Shown: positions 21,460-32,480 of the stretch, in pieces
Layout: each line of letters begins with the position of its first letter
Position numbering within the stretch: the stretch's first letter is position 1
Assembly: GCA_026260175.1 (NCBI GenBank)
Contig: JAKCWW010000077.1
Span: forward strand, 66,906 to 108,820
DNA length: 41,915 bases
Reading direction: 5' to 3'
Origin: Reticulitermes lucifugus
Taxonomy: Eukaryota > Arthropoda > Insecta > Blattodea > Rhinotermitidae
Notes under the pieces: generated by a model
What the model saw: only the letters and a program-made list of their open reading frames with translations
Databases searched by the model: none
Told to the model about the DNA's origin: nothing
Position numbers and translations under genes: made by a program

Positions 21460-21535
21460 CAAGATAGAGATAGTATCCTCCTCCAAAACGTTGGTGTCTA
21501 TCTACACGGTAGATCATAATTTTGTTTCTTCCCTT
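21460..21535 (+). repeat. CCGAAACGTTGG-family repeat, solitary
   Basis: It contains atcctcctccaaaacgttgg and then tgtctatctacacgg, a single plus-oriented unit. Confidence 0.55.
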
Positions 21536-21999
21536 AATAGTTTCTGAATAAAATTCTGTAAGAACTTCTCACCTTCCGCATACGTGCTACATGTCTGTTC
21601 CATCTTATCTTCATGCTGTAATAGACCTGTATGTTATACATGATGAAGCACACAATTGTTAAATTCCTTATTATGTGGTTTCAGTTTCCTGATAATTTTT
21701 ATTTATACGCAACAGCTACGTTAATTTTAGAGTATCTTTTTTGTGATGTCGTATATTCGAAGTGTAGCTATATGTTGTCGGTAAAGTGCAAAATGACGTT
21801 AATATGTAGAATACCTAGTTATTTAATTTATTGACACATTTATTGAGAGCGTGGAATGAAGAGAGAAATGAATATTTTGTTAAGGTACTTTATTATGCAA
21901 TAACAAGTTATGACATACAGTAATGAACCGGCCGCCTGTAAAACTTTGAATGAGGGATTATTCAATAGTCTGACTAGTTATCTGCCGATTTCGGTTGCT

Positions 22000-22230
22000 G
22001 GGAGGTAACAGGCTTAGGTCTGCAGCTACTTGATTGCTGGGATTGCTGTTTCGAATCCCGCCGAGGGCATGGATGGTCCTGTCTTTCCTTTGTTGTGTGT
22101 TGTGCAGGTAGCGGCCTCTGCGACGCACTGATCACTCGTTCAGAGGATTCCTAAAGGTGTGTGTGTCTATTTGTGTGTGATCTGGGAACCTCAACAGTGA
22201 GGCAGTTTTGGCTCGAGGTGGGCTGTTGCG
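22000..22230 (+). repeat. tRNA-derived SINE, same family as 34165-34395
   Basis: It shares ggtctgcagct.cttg.ttgctgg, a B box in gtttcgaatcccgccg, gggcatggatg, gcggcctctgcgacg, and a GT-rich tract (gtgtgtgtctatttgtgtgt) with the second copy. Confidence 0.75.
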
Positions 22231-22865
22231 CCACAAAAGGACTAGTTATTTTATGGAATAAAAGTCCGGATCCCGTTAGAGTATAGAAAGAGGACCCAAT
22301 CCACACTTTTAACTACTTATTTCATACAATAACAAAGGGTAAAGGATTACCACTCGACGCTGCTTATTATCCCAGAAGGATGTAGATCTCGTCAACATCG
22401 CGGCTGAAGCCTGAAATCACCAAACCGACTGCAGTTAAAAATGGAAGTATAAATGACTGAACACTTTGACTACACATTTCCTACAATAACAGTCCAATCC
22501 CATTTAAAATATGGAATGAGAAACCATTTAGAACATTGTGTAGTTATTTCATAAAAAATGTTCCGACATCTTTTAAAATATAGAATGACCCCGACACCAG
22601 TTGGAGCTTACGGTGAGAAACCAGTTCTAAACTTTAACTATTTATTCCATAGGATAACTAGCTATTTCATAGAATAATGCGGCACCAATTACCGCATATA
22701 ATGAGGAACATTTCAGTATTTTAACTATTTATTCCATGCATGACCCGGCTTCAGTTAAAGTGCAGAACGACACGACAACAGTTACAGCATGAAATGGAGA
22801 ACCATTCCACACTTTAAACACTTACTTCATACAATAACTAATCATTTCATACAATAATGTTCAGA
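22230..22865. repeat. Degenerate tandem array, ~90-160 bp spacing
   Basis: Variants of actttaactatttatttcat plus acaataac recur near 22302, 22459, 22627, 22717 and 22812. They alternate with agttaaagtatagaatgag-like pieces. It may be the internal part of a larger element that ends at about 22965. Confidence 0.55.
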
Positions 22866-22970
22866 CTGCCACTAAAACACACCCATACAAAGTTTCACGA
22901 AATTCCGTCCAGCGGTAGCCGAATTGCTCCATGCAGAAGGACGGACAGACAGACAGACATGACGAAGCCA
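22866..22970 (+). repeat. Transposon-end-like segment with GACA run
   Basis: It contains aaagtttcacgaaattccgt, ccagcggta and then ggacggacagacagacagac. A TTTCACGAAA..CCAG..ACAGACAGACAGAC order is typical of the 3' ends of some insect non-LTR elements. Family not determined. Confidence 0.45.
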
Positions 22971-23194
22971 ATGGCCTCTTTTTGTAACTTTAAAAAAGTG
23001 CCTAATAAACAGGGGAAATATTTTTGATCCAACAAACAACTGTAACAGAATCAAACAAGCACAACAGAATGCCGCATACTAGAAGCATAATTGTAAAAAA
23101 GAGGCGGGAATTTGCGAGATTTGAGGTTCTCACAGAGACGTTGAAGGTTTAAGTCTCGTGCGATGTGTTGCTGTACGGTTGGGCGAATAATTCC

Positions 23195-23275
23195 CGACGT
23201 GTCAAAGGATTTTAGTACCTTAATCTTCAGTGTTCAGCGGTCCGTGGCCCTGAAGATGAAGGCACTAAGACCTTT
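23195..23275. repeat. Inverted-pair repeat, variant
   Basis: Left arm aggattttagtaccttaatc/ttcag pairs with right arm ctgaagatgaaggcactaag/accttttgg around a ~19-base loop. The layout is the same as the other inverted pairs. Confidence 0.6.
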
Positions 23276-23374
23276 TGGAAATTCGAGCACTACTGGGCCA
23301 ACGATACAGCCTCACAAACTAGAAGACTTGGATCTTCATATGAAGTGTGTTTTTTTACGTGTCACATGAGCTTT

Positions 23375-23535
23375 CAAGTTCATACGGCAGTAAGCACCAA
23401 TGTAGTTTGGTGGATCGGTACCAACCCTGCGGAGGAACCTACTGTCTCCACCATCTGCCATGAATGTGGAGATAGCAAATTCCGTCTACAGGTTGGTACC
23501 TGTCTATCGGAAGCGTCGTATCCCATAAGACTGTA
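23375..23535. repeat. Inverted-pair repeat (CCGAAACGTTGG family)
   Basis: The minus half has ggtaccaaccctgcggagga and acctactgtctcc. The plus half has gtggagatagcaaattccgt, ctacaggttggtacctgtct and cgtatcccataagac. Open frames here are repeat translations. Confidence 0.65.
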
Positions 23536-23814
23536 ATTCTGACACACAGTGTGTAGTGTAAGTATTTTGTAAGTGGTATTATAATTATCATTCATTAGGT
23601 ACCCGAGGTAGTAAAGTTAGGCTATAATGTAGTTACAATATAGGAAATGTGTGTATAACGTAACATTGTGGCGCATTCGCGTAACCACTTTTGCCATGGA
23701 AAAGGAAAAACGCTTTCCCTTTTTATGGAACACGAAATCGAACCACGCCTACATAAGGGTTCCCTCAGTACTAATTAATTATTTAATTAATTAACGTGTG
23801 TTCGAGTTGGCCGT

Positions 23815-23945
23815 TCCATTGTATAAAATATGTTTTCACAGCCATGAAGAGTCAGATTGCGGTGTCCTGGGTTATGACACCATGCACTCTGCCTGGAGGA
23901 TACTCATGTTTCCGACGAATGTTCTGCCTTTCTATTCAGACTGTT
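23815..23945 (-). repeat. CCGAAACGTTGG-family repeat, minus orientation
   Basis: It contains gggttatgacaccatgcact, then gaggatactcatgtttccga and cgaatgttctgcc. In reverse complement this matches the unit order core, spacer, and cggtgtcataacccag. Confidence 0.55.
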
Positions 23946-24439
23946 CTGCCGCAAAAAAAGCAAACAAAACTAGCCAGTGTAAACCTATTTAGTAAATATA
24001 TCGCCCTGTTTTATTTAACTCGATGGTGCACTTCCGTTTTCAAAAGAACTCAACATTTATCTATGTTCTAAGCAAAATTTATACATTCCGTATTCTCACA
24101 ACCCATTTTTAGGATCCATTTTAATATTATAATCTCAACTTCGCCTAGGCATTCCTCTTCTCTTCAAGTTTTAGAACCAAAATTTTTATGCATTTCTGTT
24201 CTGTCCCATGTGTGTTACTTCCTTCTCCTAATAATAATTTTATTAAAAATGTGCTTCCGCCAGAGATATTCTGTACTTTACGAAAAAAGTTCTCGAAAAT
24301 TTTCCGGAATTCTAAATCAGGACTTTCTCTTCGAAGCTCGTCACTTCCCCTACATTTAGCTGACTAGACTCTCTGGCCTATTCCAGTTCAAAATTAACTT
24401 CTGAAACTACAAGTTTAAATCTTCCAGACATCCGGCGAA

Positions 24440-24590
24440 ACTCCTTTAAGGAGGAGTTGGGCCATCGTAAGAACATTGGAAACAATGTGGATCCGTGTTC
24501 CGAGCAGGATTCAAACCCAGGAACACAGTGTTATGTAGTCTAAAAGTGTACGTGCTTTAGACGACACAGTCGCTGTGGCATTACATTCTT
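24440..24590 (-). repeat. tRNA-derived SINE
   Basis: In reverse it reads gccacagcgactgtgtcgtc (A-box region), gttcctgggtttgaatcctg (B box), and then a body containing ggcccaactcctcc. Both internal promoter boxes are recognisable. Confidence 0.55.
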
Positions 24591-24599
24591 GTACCAAAA

Positions 24600-26140
24600 T
24601 ATGTAGCTTGAATGGTACGCAACGTGTTTACAAGTAAGCATAAAACTTTCGGATATTCCTTGACGCATATTTCCCGGTTGCAGGGCACAGACTGCTGCAC
24701 AACTTCCACATGGAGTCGGAGTTCCTGCGGGAGCAGTAGCAGCATACCTGGCAGTCTTCTCGAAGAACGTATAGTTCTCTGGTGGGACCTGTTATTTTCC
24801 ACGTCAGGGCGCAAAAAATTTACAGTGCTCAGAAACGTTGCTAATAAAATATGTAACATTGTTTGCCTCCCTTACATTTCGAGTTGTGTGTAAGACCGCG
24901 CAGCTTAGAAGACAGGAAACTCGTTTTAAATCTGACTTTCCTAAAAGACTGGCCCGAATTATGAATTTTGTAAGCAGTAGTGTCAGAGGAAGCTTGTGTT
25001 TCTGTAAAATTAGCAATAATGAGTGCCATCGTAAGGTGGGAAAATATGAATTTGTCTCCGTAAACTTTAAACCTCTTTGTGGTTTTAAATTGTACGCCGG
25101 ACAAAAACACGGCTATTTCTAGAAGAGGCTATATGTCTGGAGAGGACGTGCATATTGTCACAACACTATTAATGTTCAAGCAATTTCCACAACGAAGAGC
25201 ACATGATAATTGGATAGCTGGAAGCAGAGTGAAGTACTGTGTGGTGTGATGCACATGTACAATACGGAAATGATCTGAACTGTTCACTTAATTTTCTTTG
25301 TTATGTTCGCATAATTGTCTTGCAGAAAAATGAATGTGTGTTTTCAAGTTTTTAAGTTCTCACATCCTTCTTGACGAACAGGCGAGTCATTTGGATATAA
25401 TACCATGTCGACTGGTAACTAGTTGTCATATTCCGCTTTTATCTTCAGTGTAACTAAACTTTGTAGTAGTATATGTGAGCTTAATAAACACACGTTTCTA
25501 CATGCATGTGCAAATTTTAAATACTGCAAAAACAATTTTACTATCCCTGTAGTTACTTAGGATTTATGATGTTTAAGTAACATAAAACATCAGAAGCAAA
25601 ATAATACGTAGAGAACGCAGGACGCAATTAATAAGGACAGCCAAATTTCTTGAAGTTTTAAGGGAAGAAATTTAGTAGTTTCAATAAATAATTTCGAGAT
25701 GAGATACACCTTTAGATCTCTATGTTGGAGCTCTCAAATGAAGTAGCCTAAACGAAGTCCTAAGCCTTGTTACTCTGTCCTTGTGTACGTTATCAAATAG
25801 TTCCGAAGAACATAAGAAGATGACGAAAACAAACGCCAGTAGTATATATGTTTGTGGCATGTAGTAGTGTCCAAATTTGACGAAAATTTCCAAAATATAG
25901 TGAGCGGAATTTTTAGTGCATATTGAAATTACATGAAATTTAGTAGATGTCTCAGTTGCGTACACATGTAGCTGCCTTTCTACCTTTAACATCGTGCATA
26001 TTCTGTGAAGTTATGATACTAAGGCATCCTTCAACAGACAGTAAAGTATAAAGATGTATCACAATGAAATAAGTACAGAAAAACATCGCAAAAATTGCCA
26101 TTGAAATAAAGCATAATTGCATAGTGTCAGTCGGACAACA
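24600..26140. other. Intergenic, no supported gene
   Basis: Short overlapping open frames on both strands at 24580-25120 have no domain I recognise. A G+C-richer patch lies at 24670-24800. The rest is AT-rich. Confidence 0.4.
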
Positions 26141-26144
26141 AGAT

Positions 26145-26265
26145 GGAAGGCAGAGGCGGTATATGGGAGGATAATGTTAAAATGAAGGCTTAAATAAGTA
26201 AGGTTTGGAGATGTGGACTGAGTTCACCTAGCTCAGAATAGGGTTCTGTTGTAAAAGACACAAGA
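26145..26265 (+). mobile_element. Jockey-type LINE 3' fragment
   Basis: It contains atatgggaggataatgttaa and tttggagatgtggactgagt, matching in order the ggagaataatattaaaac and gaagatgtggactgga pieces of the copy at 32335-32480. It is frameshifted. Confidence 0.55.
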
Positions 26266-26799
26266 AGGGAGGAAACATATGAGAAAACACATCACATTTA
26301 AGTCATTACTTCAGCTGTGTAAAGAATTTTTTCTACATTTTTATAAGACGTTGAGTTACATATGAATATTACACATTATAGCAGGGCTCGACAAATCCGG
26401 GAGTCAAAATAAAATGGTGCCTTCAAATGCCGAGGTAAACCGTAGTATTTTATTTTATAACCACTCGTGTTGTTTTCAATACCCGGCTCAAGAGTGATTG
26501 TGCTACAGAATCACTCATCTCCGGCAGCGAACATTTGAAAACTGAAACCGTAAACGTGAAATAAACCGTTGATTAGCGGTCATTTCAGATCTTACGTATT
26601 AAGGTAAAAGATTAGTGGACCTTTACTATACAGTGCCATTTGCTGGTACTAAATTTATCTTGTGTGCTTATTAATAGGTGAAGGCCAGTCCACACTGATC
26701 AGAAAATTTGCTCTTTTCTTCGTTATAGAAAGATACGTGTCTGTCGACCCCGCCTCAAAATTGTGTGTATCCACAGTATTTTTTTTACTGATTGTGGGC

Positions 26800-27080
26800 T
26801 GGGTTGGAATAGTCGGTATAGCGACTCGCTACGGGCTGGAAGGTCCGAGGATAGAATCCCGGTAAGGGCAAGGTTTTCTGCACCCGTCCAGACCGGCCCT
26901 TGGACCCACTCAGCCTGCTATACAATTGGTACCTGCTCACTACCGGGAGTAAAGCGGCCGGTGCGTGGCGTTGACCACCCGCTAGCGCCAAAGTTGAAGA
27001 GTAAGAGTTGTACCTCTACTGTTGTATCCTGTGCTAGGATTTACCGGTTGGCTAAGGCGAGCGGATACTTTGGGAAATGC
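26800..27080 (+). repeat. tRNA-derived SINE, well preserved
   Basis: The A-box region is agtcggtatagcgactcgct and the B-box region ggtccgaggatagaatcccg. The body reads ccttggacccactcagcctg, gtacctgctcactaccggga and gtaaagcggccggtgcgtgg. A pol III-type internal promoter order is clear. Open frames across it are spurious. Confidence 0.75.
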
Positions 27081-27084
27081 AGGT

Positions 27085-28430
27085 GCTGCTGGTTCTATGA
27101 ATAACGCTTATTACTGCAGCTAAAATATATTTTTTACCAAGTAATAGGCTAAAATAGCCGAACACTGGACTTCAAGAAATATTACCCCTCTGCCTGAGCT
27201 ATGACAGTACCGGCTCTTTAGAGAGACCAGCCCGTCTCCTCCATGAAGCTGGGGCTCTCCGAATCAACAAAAAAACCCTGATTGATCGTTTCCTAGGTTT
27301 TTATACAATTTGTTTTCACCCTTGTAATCGGGAATATTCCATTACATAAGATAGTCCGGCTGGGAGAGAACATTGCTCTTCTCGGTACTATGCCATTGTT
27401 TTTTAGAATGCTGTCTTGAACTTGGAGGCTAGCAGTGGACTTTGTTACATGTCTGCTACTGATAACTGCGGGTTAACACACTGAGATGTTGCATCAGTTG
27501 ACTTGTAGAACTTATGTCCAGTATTCGGAATAAAAATTAAACATTGAAACCGTAATTAATAATCCCCGTACATTACAATATTTTCACCTATTCTACAATA
27601 TTCAACACTACTCCCTCTCTGTGCCGTCATGGCAAGTTGTAGTGTGAAATTTAGCTTTACCTTTATCTTTAGGATATTAATCTTACGAAATTGTATTGTC
27701 TTCCACTGGCATAATATTCATGTCAAATTTCTTAAACTTGACCTTCAGTAGTTTAAATTTGGGCACACACATCTCACATGGCGGTCTTCTAAGCCTGAGA
27801 TTCTCCTTTTTATAAGTTAAAATAAATTAAGCATTGAGAACTCGTCACTTAAAAAGAAACGAAAACAAGTTAGCTACGGAACACAGAATGAAAGTCTGAC
27901 ACGTTCGCTCTCTTGTGTTTAATTACAACCAAAACAGCAGAATTTAAGGAAAGATTGCATTTAAAACAAACCATATGTGCCATGATTGTCTGCAACTTTC
28001 ACAACATCCATTCAGCATGTTACCATCAAGACGCCTACAGAAACTCATGTAGGTCTTTATTAAAAGTGTCCGTTACTTTTGCTTTATTTTAACCGAGTCA
28101 GAAAAGTATAAATAATTTTTGTAGAAATGTTAAATATCATTCCATTAAAACCTCATTAGCAGTTCTTGGACATATTCGCAGAGATGGACTTACAGACAGC
28201 CAAGTCGAAGTTTGACGGGCTAGCTCGCCAAACAAATACTTAAAAAAGACAGAGAAATATGAAACAAAGAAAAAGTGACTTTATATTTAGAAACATTATT
28301 TGAGCCGCTGCTGTTAATAAAGGCGAAAATGTCTTACAAAGAAACTAATCAAGGTGATAAAATTAAGGCCAAACAGTTTTCTTAAAGCGAATGAAACATT
28401 TAGTTTTTAAACTGATTTCGAGTCTTATTA
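27085..28430. other. Intergenic, nothing recognised
   Basis: No coding or repeat structure could be supported. Confidence 0.4.
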
Positions 28431-28433
28431 ACT

Positions 28434-28465
28434 GTTAAATAAATGTTTATTTACATTTATTTAAC
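28434..28465. repeat. Perfect 13-bp inverted repeat
   Basis: gttaaataaatgt (28434-28446) and acatttatttaac (28453-28465) are exact reverse complements around a 6-base loop. AT-rich, so it may be chance. Confidence 0.6.
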
Positions 28466-28539
28466 ATTTTAGGAGTTTTCAGAGACATGTCTGACGTATT
28501 ATATTCTTATGGGGTTTTACAACCTGTATTCTTGTAGCT

Positions 28540-28602
28540 GGATACCAGTGTTTAGAAGGAACATGCTGCCTTCATCTTCTGCATTGCATGATGAGGTCAA
28601 CT
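28540..28602 (-). repeat. CCGAAACGTTGG-family repeat, minus orientation
   Basis: It contains gtagctggataccagtgttt, agaaggaacatgctgccttc and atcttc, the reverse complement order of the family unit. Confidence 0.55.
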
Positions 28603-29264
28603 TGGACCAGAACAATTCCTGCCATCGAAAGCTGAAAACTTACATGACATGTCTGACAGATTTACAAACTGAATGTCTTCTTGTGTAGGCCCAACGTCTA
28701 TCATTCCGCGCTTCACTTTAAGTGGGATATGGACAGATGCGCTATGCAGAACAACGAAAGATGCCATCGTTGAGTTCAGCTTCATAACTTTGGCATACAT
28801 TTCGATGTAAAATTATGGACAAAATATATTTTGAAACTGAAGAAAGATTTTATTAGAAATTATTACTGTTATTTGTGTTGCAATAACAAAAATTTCAGCT
28901 TTACAAATATATCTAATTACATAGATGTGTTAATATTATCTCGTGTTGTCACTTTGCCTTCAGATTTATAATGAGCACTTTCTTTTTTATGGCTATTCTT
29001 CCAACTTAAGTATTTAGTATTACAAAACCTCTTCCAAAGTTCAGAACATTGAAAACAATTTCTGAGGTTTCTAAAGACTATTTTCCTCTCTTCCTTCCAG
29101 TTTTACAAGTATGCGAAGATTTGGTTCACATTACTATGTTCATTCTATTTAAATACTCTTTCCAATTCGATGTATACATTTATCGTTTATTTGCGAATGT
29201 CCTTCGCATCATAAGAAGAAGATTGTTTGCTAAGAGATAACTTCTTCTCTCTATCATTGCATTT

Positions 29265-29411
29265 ATTCAATGAATGGTTCATAATCCTTGTCTTCCGTGT
29301 ACCATCTAAAATAACGTAAAGATTGATATACTTAAGACTGTCATTCTGCCTGTTGTTTTGTATGGAGTGGAACTTTCTCTACCACAACAAGAGAAGTACG
29401 TAAGAATCAGC
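29265..29411 (+). mobile_element. Jockey-type LINE, part 1 (interrupted)
   Basis: The frame reads KTVILPVVLYGVELSL, the reverse-transcriptase C-terminal segment of Jockey-like elements. It stops at the start of the palindrome at 29412. The expected following segment resumes after 30040. Confidence 0.7.
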
Positions 29412-30040
29412 ATAGACAATGTTATTCACCAACTAAATGCATCTGTTTATAAAACACTAAAATATTCTAAAAATGTTTGATAAAAAGCCCCGACATGTTT
29501 CGGCTCAGCAATGAGCCATCCTAAGGGGGTCACAACTATCTGTTCTCAAAACACGTACATATGTTAATCCTCTGTAGAGGTATACGGTCAATGTCTGATC
29601 TCACCAATCTTATCTTATTTTATCACTCTGTCAATCGATATATTTTAAAACACTTCCTATAGGTTATGCACTATATTATTGTATCACTTACACACTCATT
29701 ATTGTTTGTAGTGACCCCCTGAGGATGGCTCATCAGTACAACACAAATAATAATGAGTCTGTAAGTGATACAATAATATAGTGCATAACCTATAGGAAGT
29801 GTTTTAAAATATATCGATTGACAGAGTGATAAAATAAGATAAGATTGGTGAGATCAGACATTGACCGTATACCTCTACAGAGGATTAACATATGTACGTG
29901 TTTTGAGAACAGATAGTTGTGACCCCCTTAGGATGGCTCATTGGTGAGCCGAAACATGTCGGGGCATTTTATCAAACATTTTTAGAATATTTTAGTGTTT
30001 TATAAACAGGTGCATTTAGTTGGTGAATAACATTGTCTAT
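29412..30040. mobile_element. Foldback element: 297-bp arms, 35-bp loop
   Basis: Bases 29412-29708 and 29744-30040 are reverse complements over 297 nt each, with five mismatches and no gaps by my alignment. The arms carry ccccgacatgtttcggctca and the loop repeats gtgaccccctgaggatggct from the arms. It is inserted in a Jockey-type LINE. It has no coding capacity. The family is the same as the GCCGAAACATGT fragments elsewhere in the window. Confidence 0.85.
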
Positions 30041-30450
30041 ACTCGAAAAATGCACGGTGAAAATAGAATAAAGAATCAGCACGTTTGAGAAAAGGGTGGT
30101 AAATACAATGTTGGGAATTAAGAGGAAGTAACAGGAGGCTGGGAAAAATTTCATAAAGAGGAGCTTTACGAGGTGCACTGCTACCAAATGTTAGAATATG
30201 AAAATGAAGGCGAATGAGATGGGCGGGATATGTGGAATGAATGGGAGTGAAGAGAAATGCAAAGAATATTTTGGTGAGAAAGCCTGAGGGAAACAACCGC
30301 TTGGAAAACCTAGCCGTAAAGGTGATAATAATATTAAAATAGGTCTTAACGAAGTAGAATTTGATGATGTGAACTGGATTCTTCTGGCTCTGGAAGGGGA
30401 CCAATGAGGGGAACTTTAACACAGTAGTAAACAATAGATTTTACTAAAGC
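30041..30450 (+). mobile_element. Jockey-type LINE, part 2 (3' end)
   Basis: Frames switch but give EVTGGWEKFHKEELYEV, then VKRNAKNILVRKPEGNN, then VEFDDVNWILLALEGDQ and TVVNNRF. These are the successive C-terminal blocks of the LINE whose upstream part ends at 29411. Multiple frameshifts are present. Confidence 0.7.
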
Positions 30451-31160
30451 GGAGGGAATTTTTGAGTAGCTGATAAAGTTTTAGTTTCTCAAAAAGGTAT
30501 TTCATTCAAGCAGTCATTTACATTACTGTATTAAAGATAAACAGATGAATATTAAAATTTTATTCGACTGACAGTGATAATAAAGTCCTAAGAACACAAT
30601 ATGTACAGCGTAAGAAATTTTCGGTCAGGCTGTATCTGCTCACCCAGTGACCGCACTCCTAAACAAACTAGAGCATGATTAACACGGCTTCTGCTATCGG
30701 CATGCTACATTTGAATGAGAGTTCTCTCTTCCGTTTATATAATGTTGGCTTCATGGCTCCAAGCCAATGATTTTTGAACACTCCCACCATACCAAAACAA
30801 GCAGCAAGTGTCACTGAACCGACTGTCTTGCCGGATTTTGACGTCTTTCAAAAGAAGTCAGTTTGTCTAACTTATCATGGTACTCAGTTTGGAAAAACAA
30901 ACCTGAAGAGTAACAGAGTTTACTGCTGGAATAACGTCAACTTATCATGAATTCTTTCAAACCCTTTTCTTGCCAACTTTATACAGAGAAGGAACTACTC
31001 TCTTAACACCCTGCTGACATGTTTCCGAGAATTGAAATTTTGCATATAAATTTAATATGGAACCGATAATCTGAATAAAATTTAAAACAGTATAGAAGAA
31101 AGAGGATTTCAGGTTTTCCTGGTGGTAATTATGAATATTACTATTATTTGAAATGCAACA
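30451..31160. other. Intergenic, nothing recognised
   Basis: No coding or repeat structure could be supported. Confidence 0.4.
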
Positions 31161-31164
31161 ACTT

Positions 31165-31240
31165 AAAATTTGGTAGATAAATACCAGCGTTTCGTGGGAA
31201 TATCCTTTTTCCATGTTCAGGGTCGAAAAGGGAGAACCCC
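31165..31240 (-). repeat. CCGAAACGTTGG-family repeat, minus orientation
   Basis: It contains gatAAATACCAGCGTTTCGT followed by gggaatatcctttttccatg and ttcagggtcg, the reverse complement order of the family. Confidence 0.5.
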
Positions 31241-31374
31241 AAACCATTTTTATATGTATAATACACATAAAGTTCTTACGCTTATATTTTATTATACTTA
31301 GTATTTTTATAATTTGTGTTACGAATATTTGTGAAAAGATAGATATCTCGACCTTGAGTGATTAATTGCAGCTG

Positions 31375-31445
31375 TCTAGTTTTCTTAGACACAGCCTGAT
31401 GATGGCTTGTTGAAAGCCTTAACGTGTACACGTAGTTGGGATTTA
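31375..31445 (+). repeat. GCCGAAACATGT-motif repeat, degenerate
   Basis: It contains cctgatgatggcttgttgaa followed by agccttaacgtgtacacgta, a weak match to the family layout. Confidence 0.35.
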
Positions 31446-31536
31446 CATCACTAAAATGTAAGTTGTGTTTACTGGATATATTAACTGCTTTTATTTTTTC
31501 AGTAGTTTGAGCTACTGAAAACGCTGTTAAACAAAG

Positions 31537-31630
31537 CATACATACATACATACATACTTACATACATAGATACATACATACATAATACATACATAATACA
31601 TACACACATAATATATACATACATACATAA
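31537..31630. repeat. CATA microsatellite, imperfect
   Basis: A run of catacatacata units with interruptions (catacttaca, cataatacat). Confidence 0.9.
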
Positions 31631-31639
31631 AATGCGCCC

Positions 31640-32330
31640 TAAACTGTGTCATTCCAAATTAACACTTCCGACCTATTACATCACAATTTGTTTCAGGCTA
31701 GTAATAAGTGATATAACTGAAGGTACAAAAGGAGCTGCAGAGTGATGCACCCATTTTTCAATTAAACGAAGGAGCACCCAGATTCCTATCGAATGGGTAA
31801 AATTGGTTTCGAAAGCCAGATGTAGGGCGGAGAGAACAGAACATGACTCTAAAACACTTGCTTCCATTCACAGTAGAAAATAATGCGTGGAATGTTACTG
31901 CCCCGTAGCCCTTCTTCTCGTGGGATATCGGCACATGGACTAAGTTACCTTATCATACAAAAAATAAGGAAGGAAACCTACGTATATCACACACGTTTTT
32001 CATAAGTTTATTTTCTGTGAAGCTGAAAAGGGTTCCGTACAGAAAGCCTAGGACTAAAGAGACGCAGCATTATGTGTTCACGAGAAAAAAGATTAACTTT
32101 AAATTTAGCACTTTAAATTATTTAGTTATTAACTTACGGTAGTCACATCGAGGATGAAAAGCTGGAGGAAGCACGTAGCACCCATGAGAGATATGTACAT
32201 TCTCAAAAGTATGAGGGAGTGAAGATATAGCTCTACGCATTATTACCCACAACGTTATGTAAAGGAGGGTCGTTATGTTCACGCTTCGACCGCTTTATTT
32301 AAAAACGAAAAAGGCCCCAGTATCCACCGT
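31640..32330. other. Intergenic, nothing recognised
   Basis: No coding or repeat structure could be supported. Confidence 0.4.
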
Positions 32331-32334
32331 TTGG

Positions 32335-32480
32335 GACGTACAAAATTTTAGACGGGAGAAGAGGTGTAGATGGGAGAATAATATTAAAACGGGTCTTAAA
32401 AGAATGGGACGTGAAGATGTGGACTGGACATATCTGGCTAAGGATAGCGTCAAGGTGTGGTTTTTTTTAACACAGTAGTG
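32335..32480 (+). mobile_element. Jockey-type LINE 3' fragment
   Basis: The open frame reads RCRWENNIKTGLKRMGREDV followed by DWTYLAKDSVKVW. This is the Jockey C-terminal tail and the least broken copy in the window over this stretch. Confidence 0.7.

Noticed and set aside
23694..23728. 15-bp imperfect hairpin
   Set aside because: Three mismatches over 15 bp in AT-rich DNA are not distinguishable from chance.
30000..30434. 144-codon minus-strand open frame
   Set aside because: It is the antisense reading of a Jockey-type LINE 3' end together with the edge of the palindrome.
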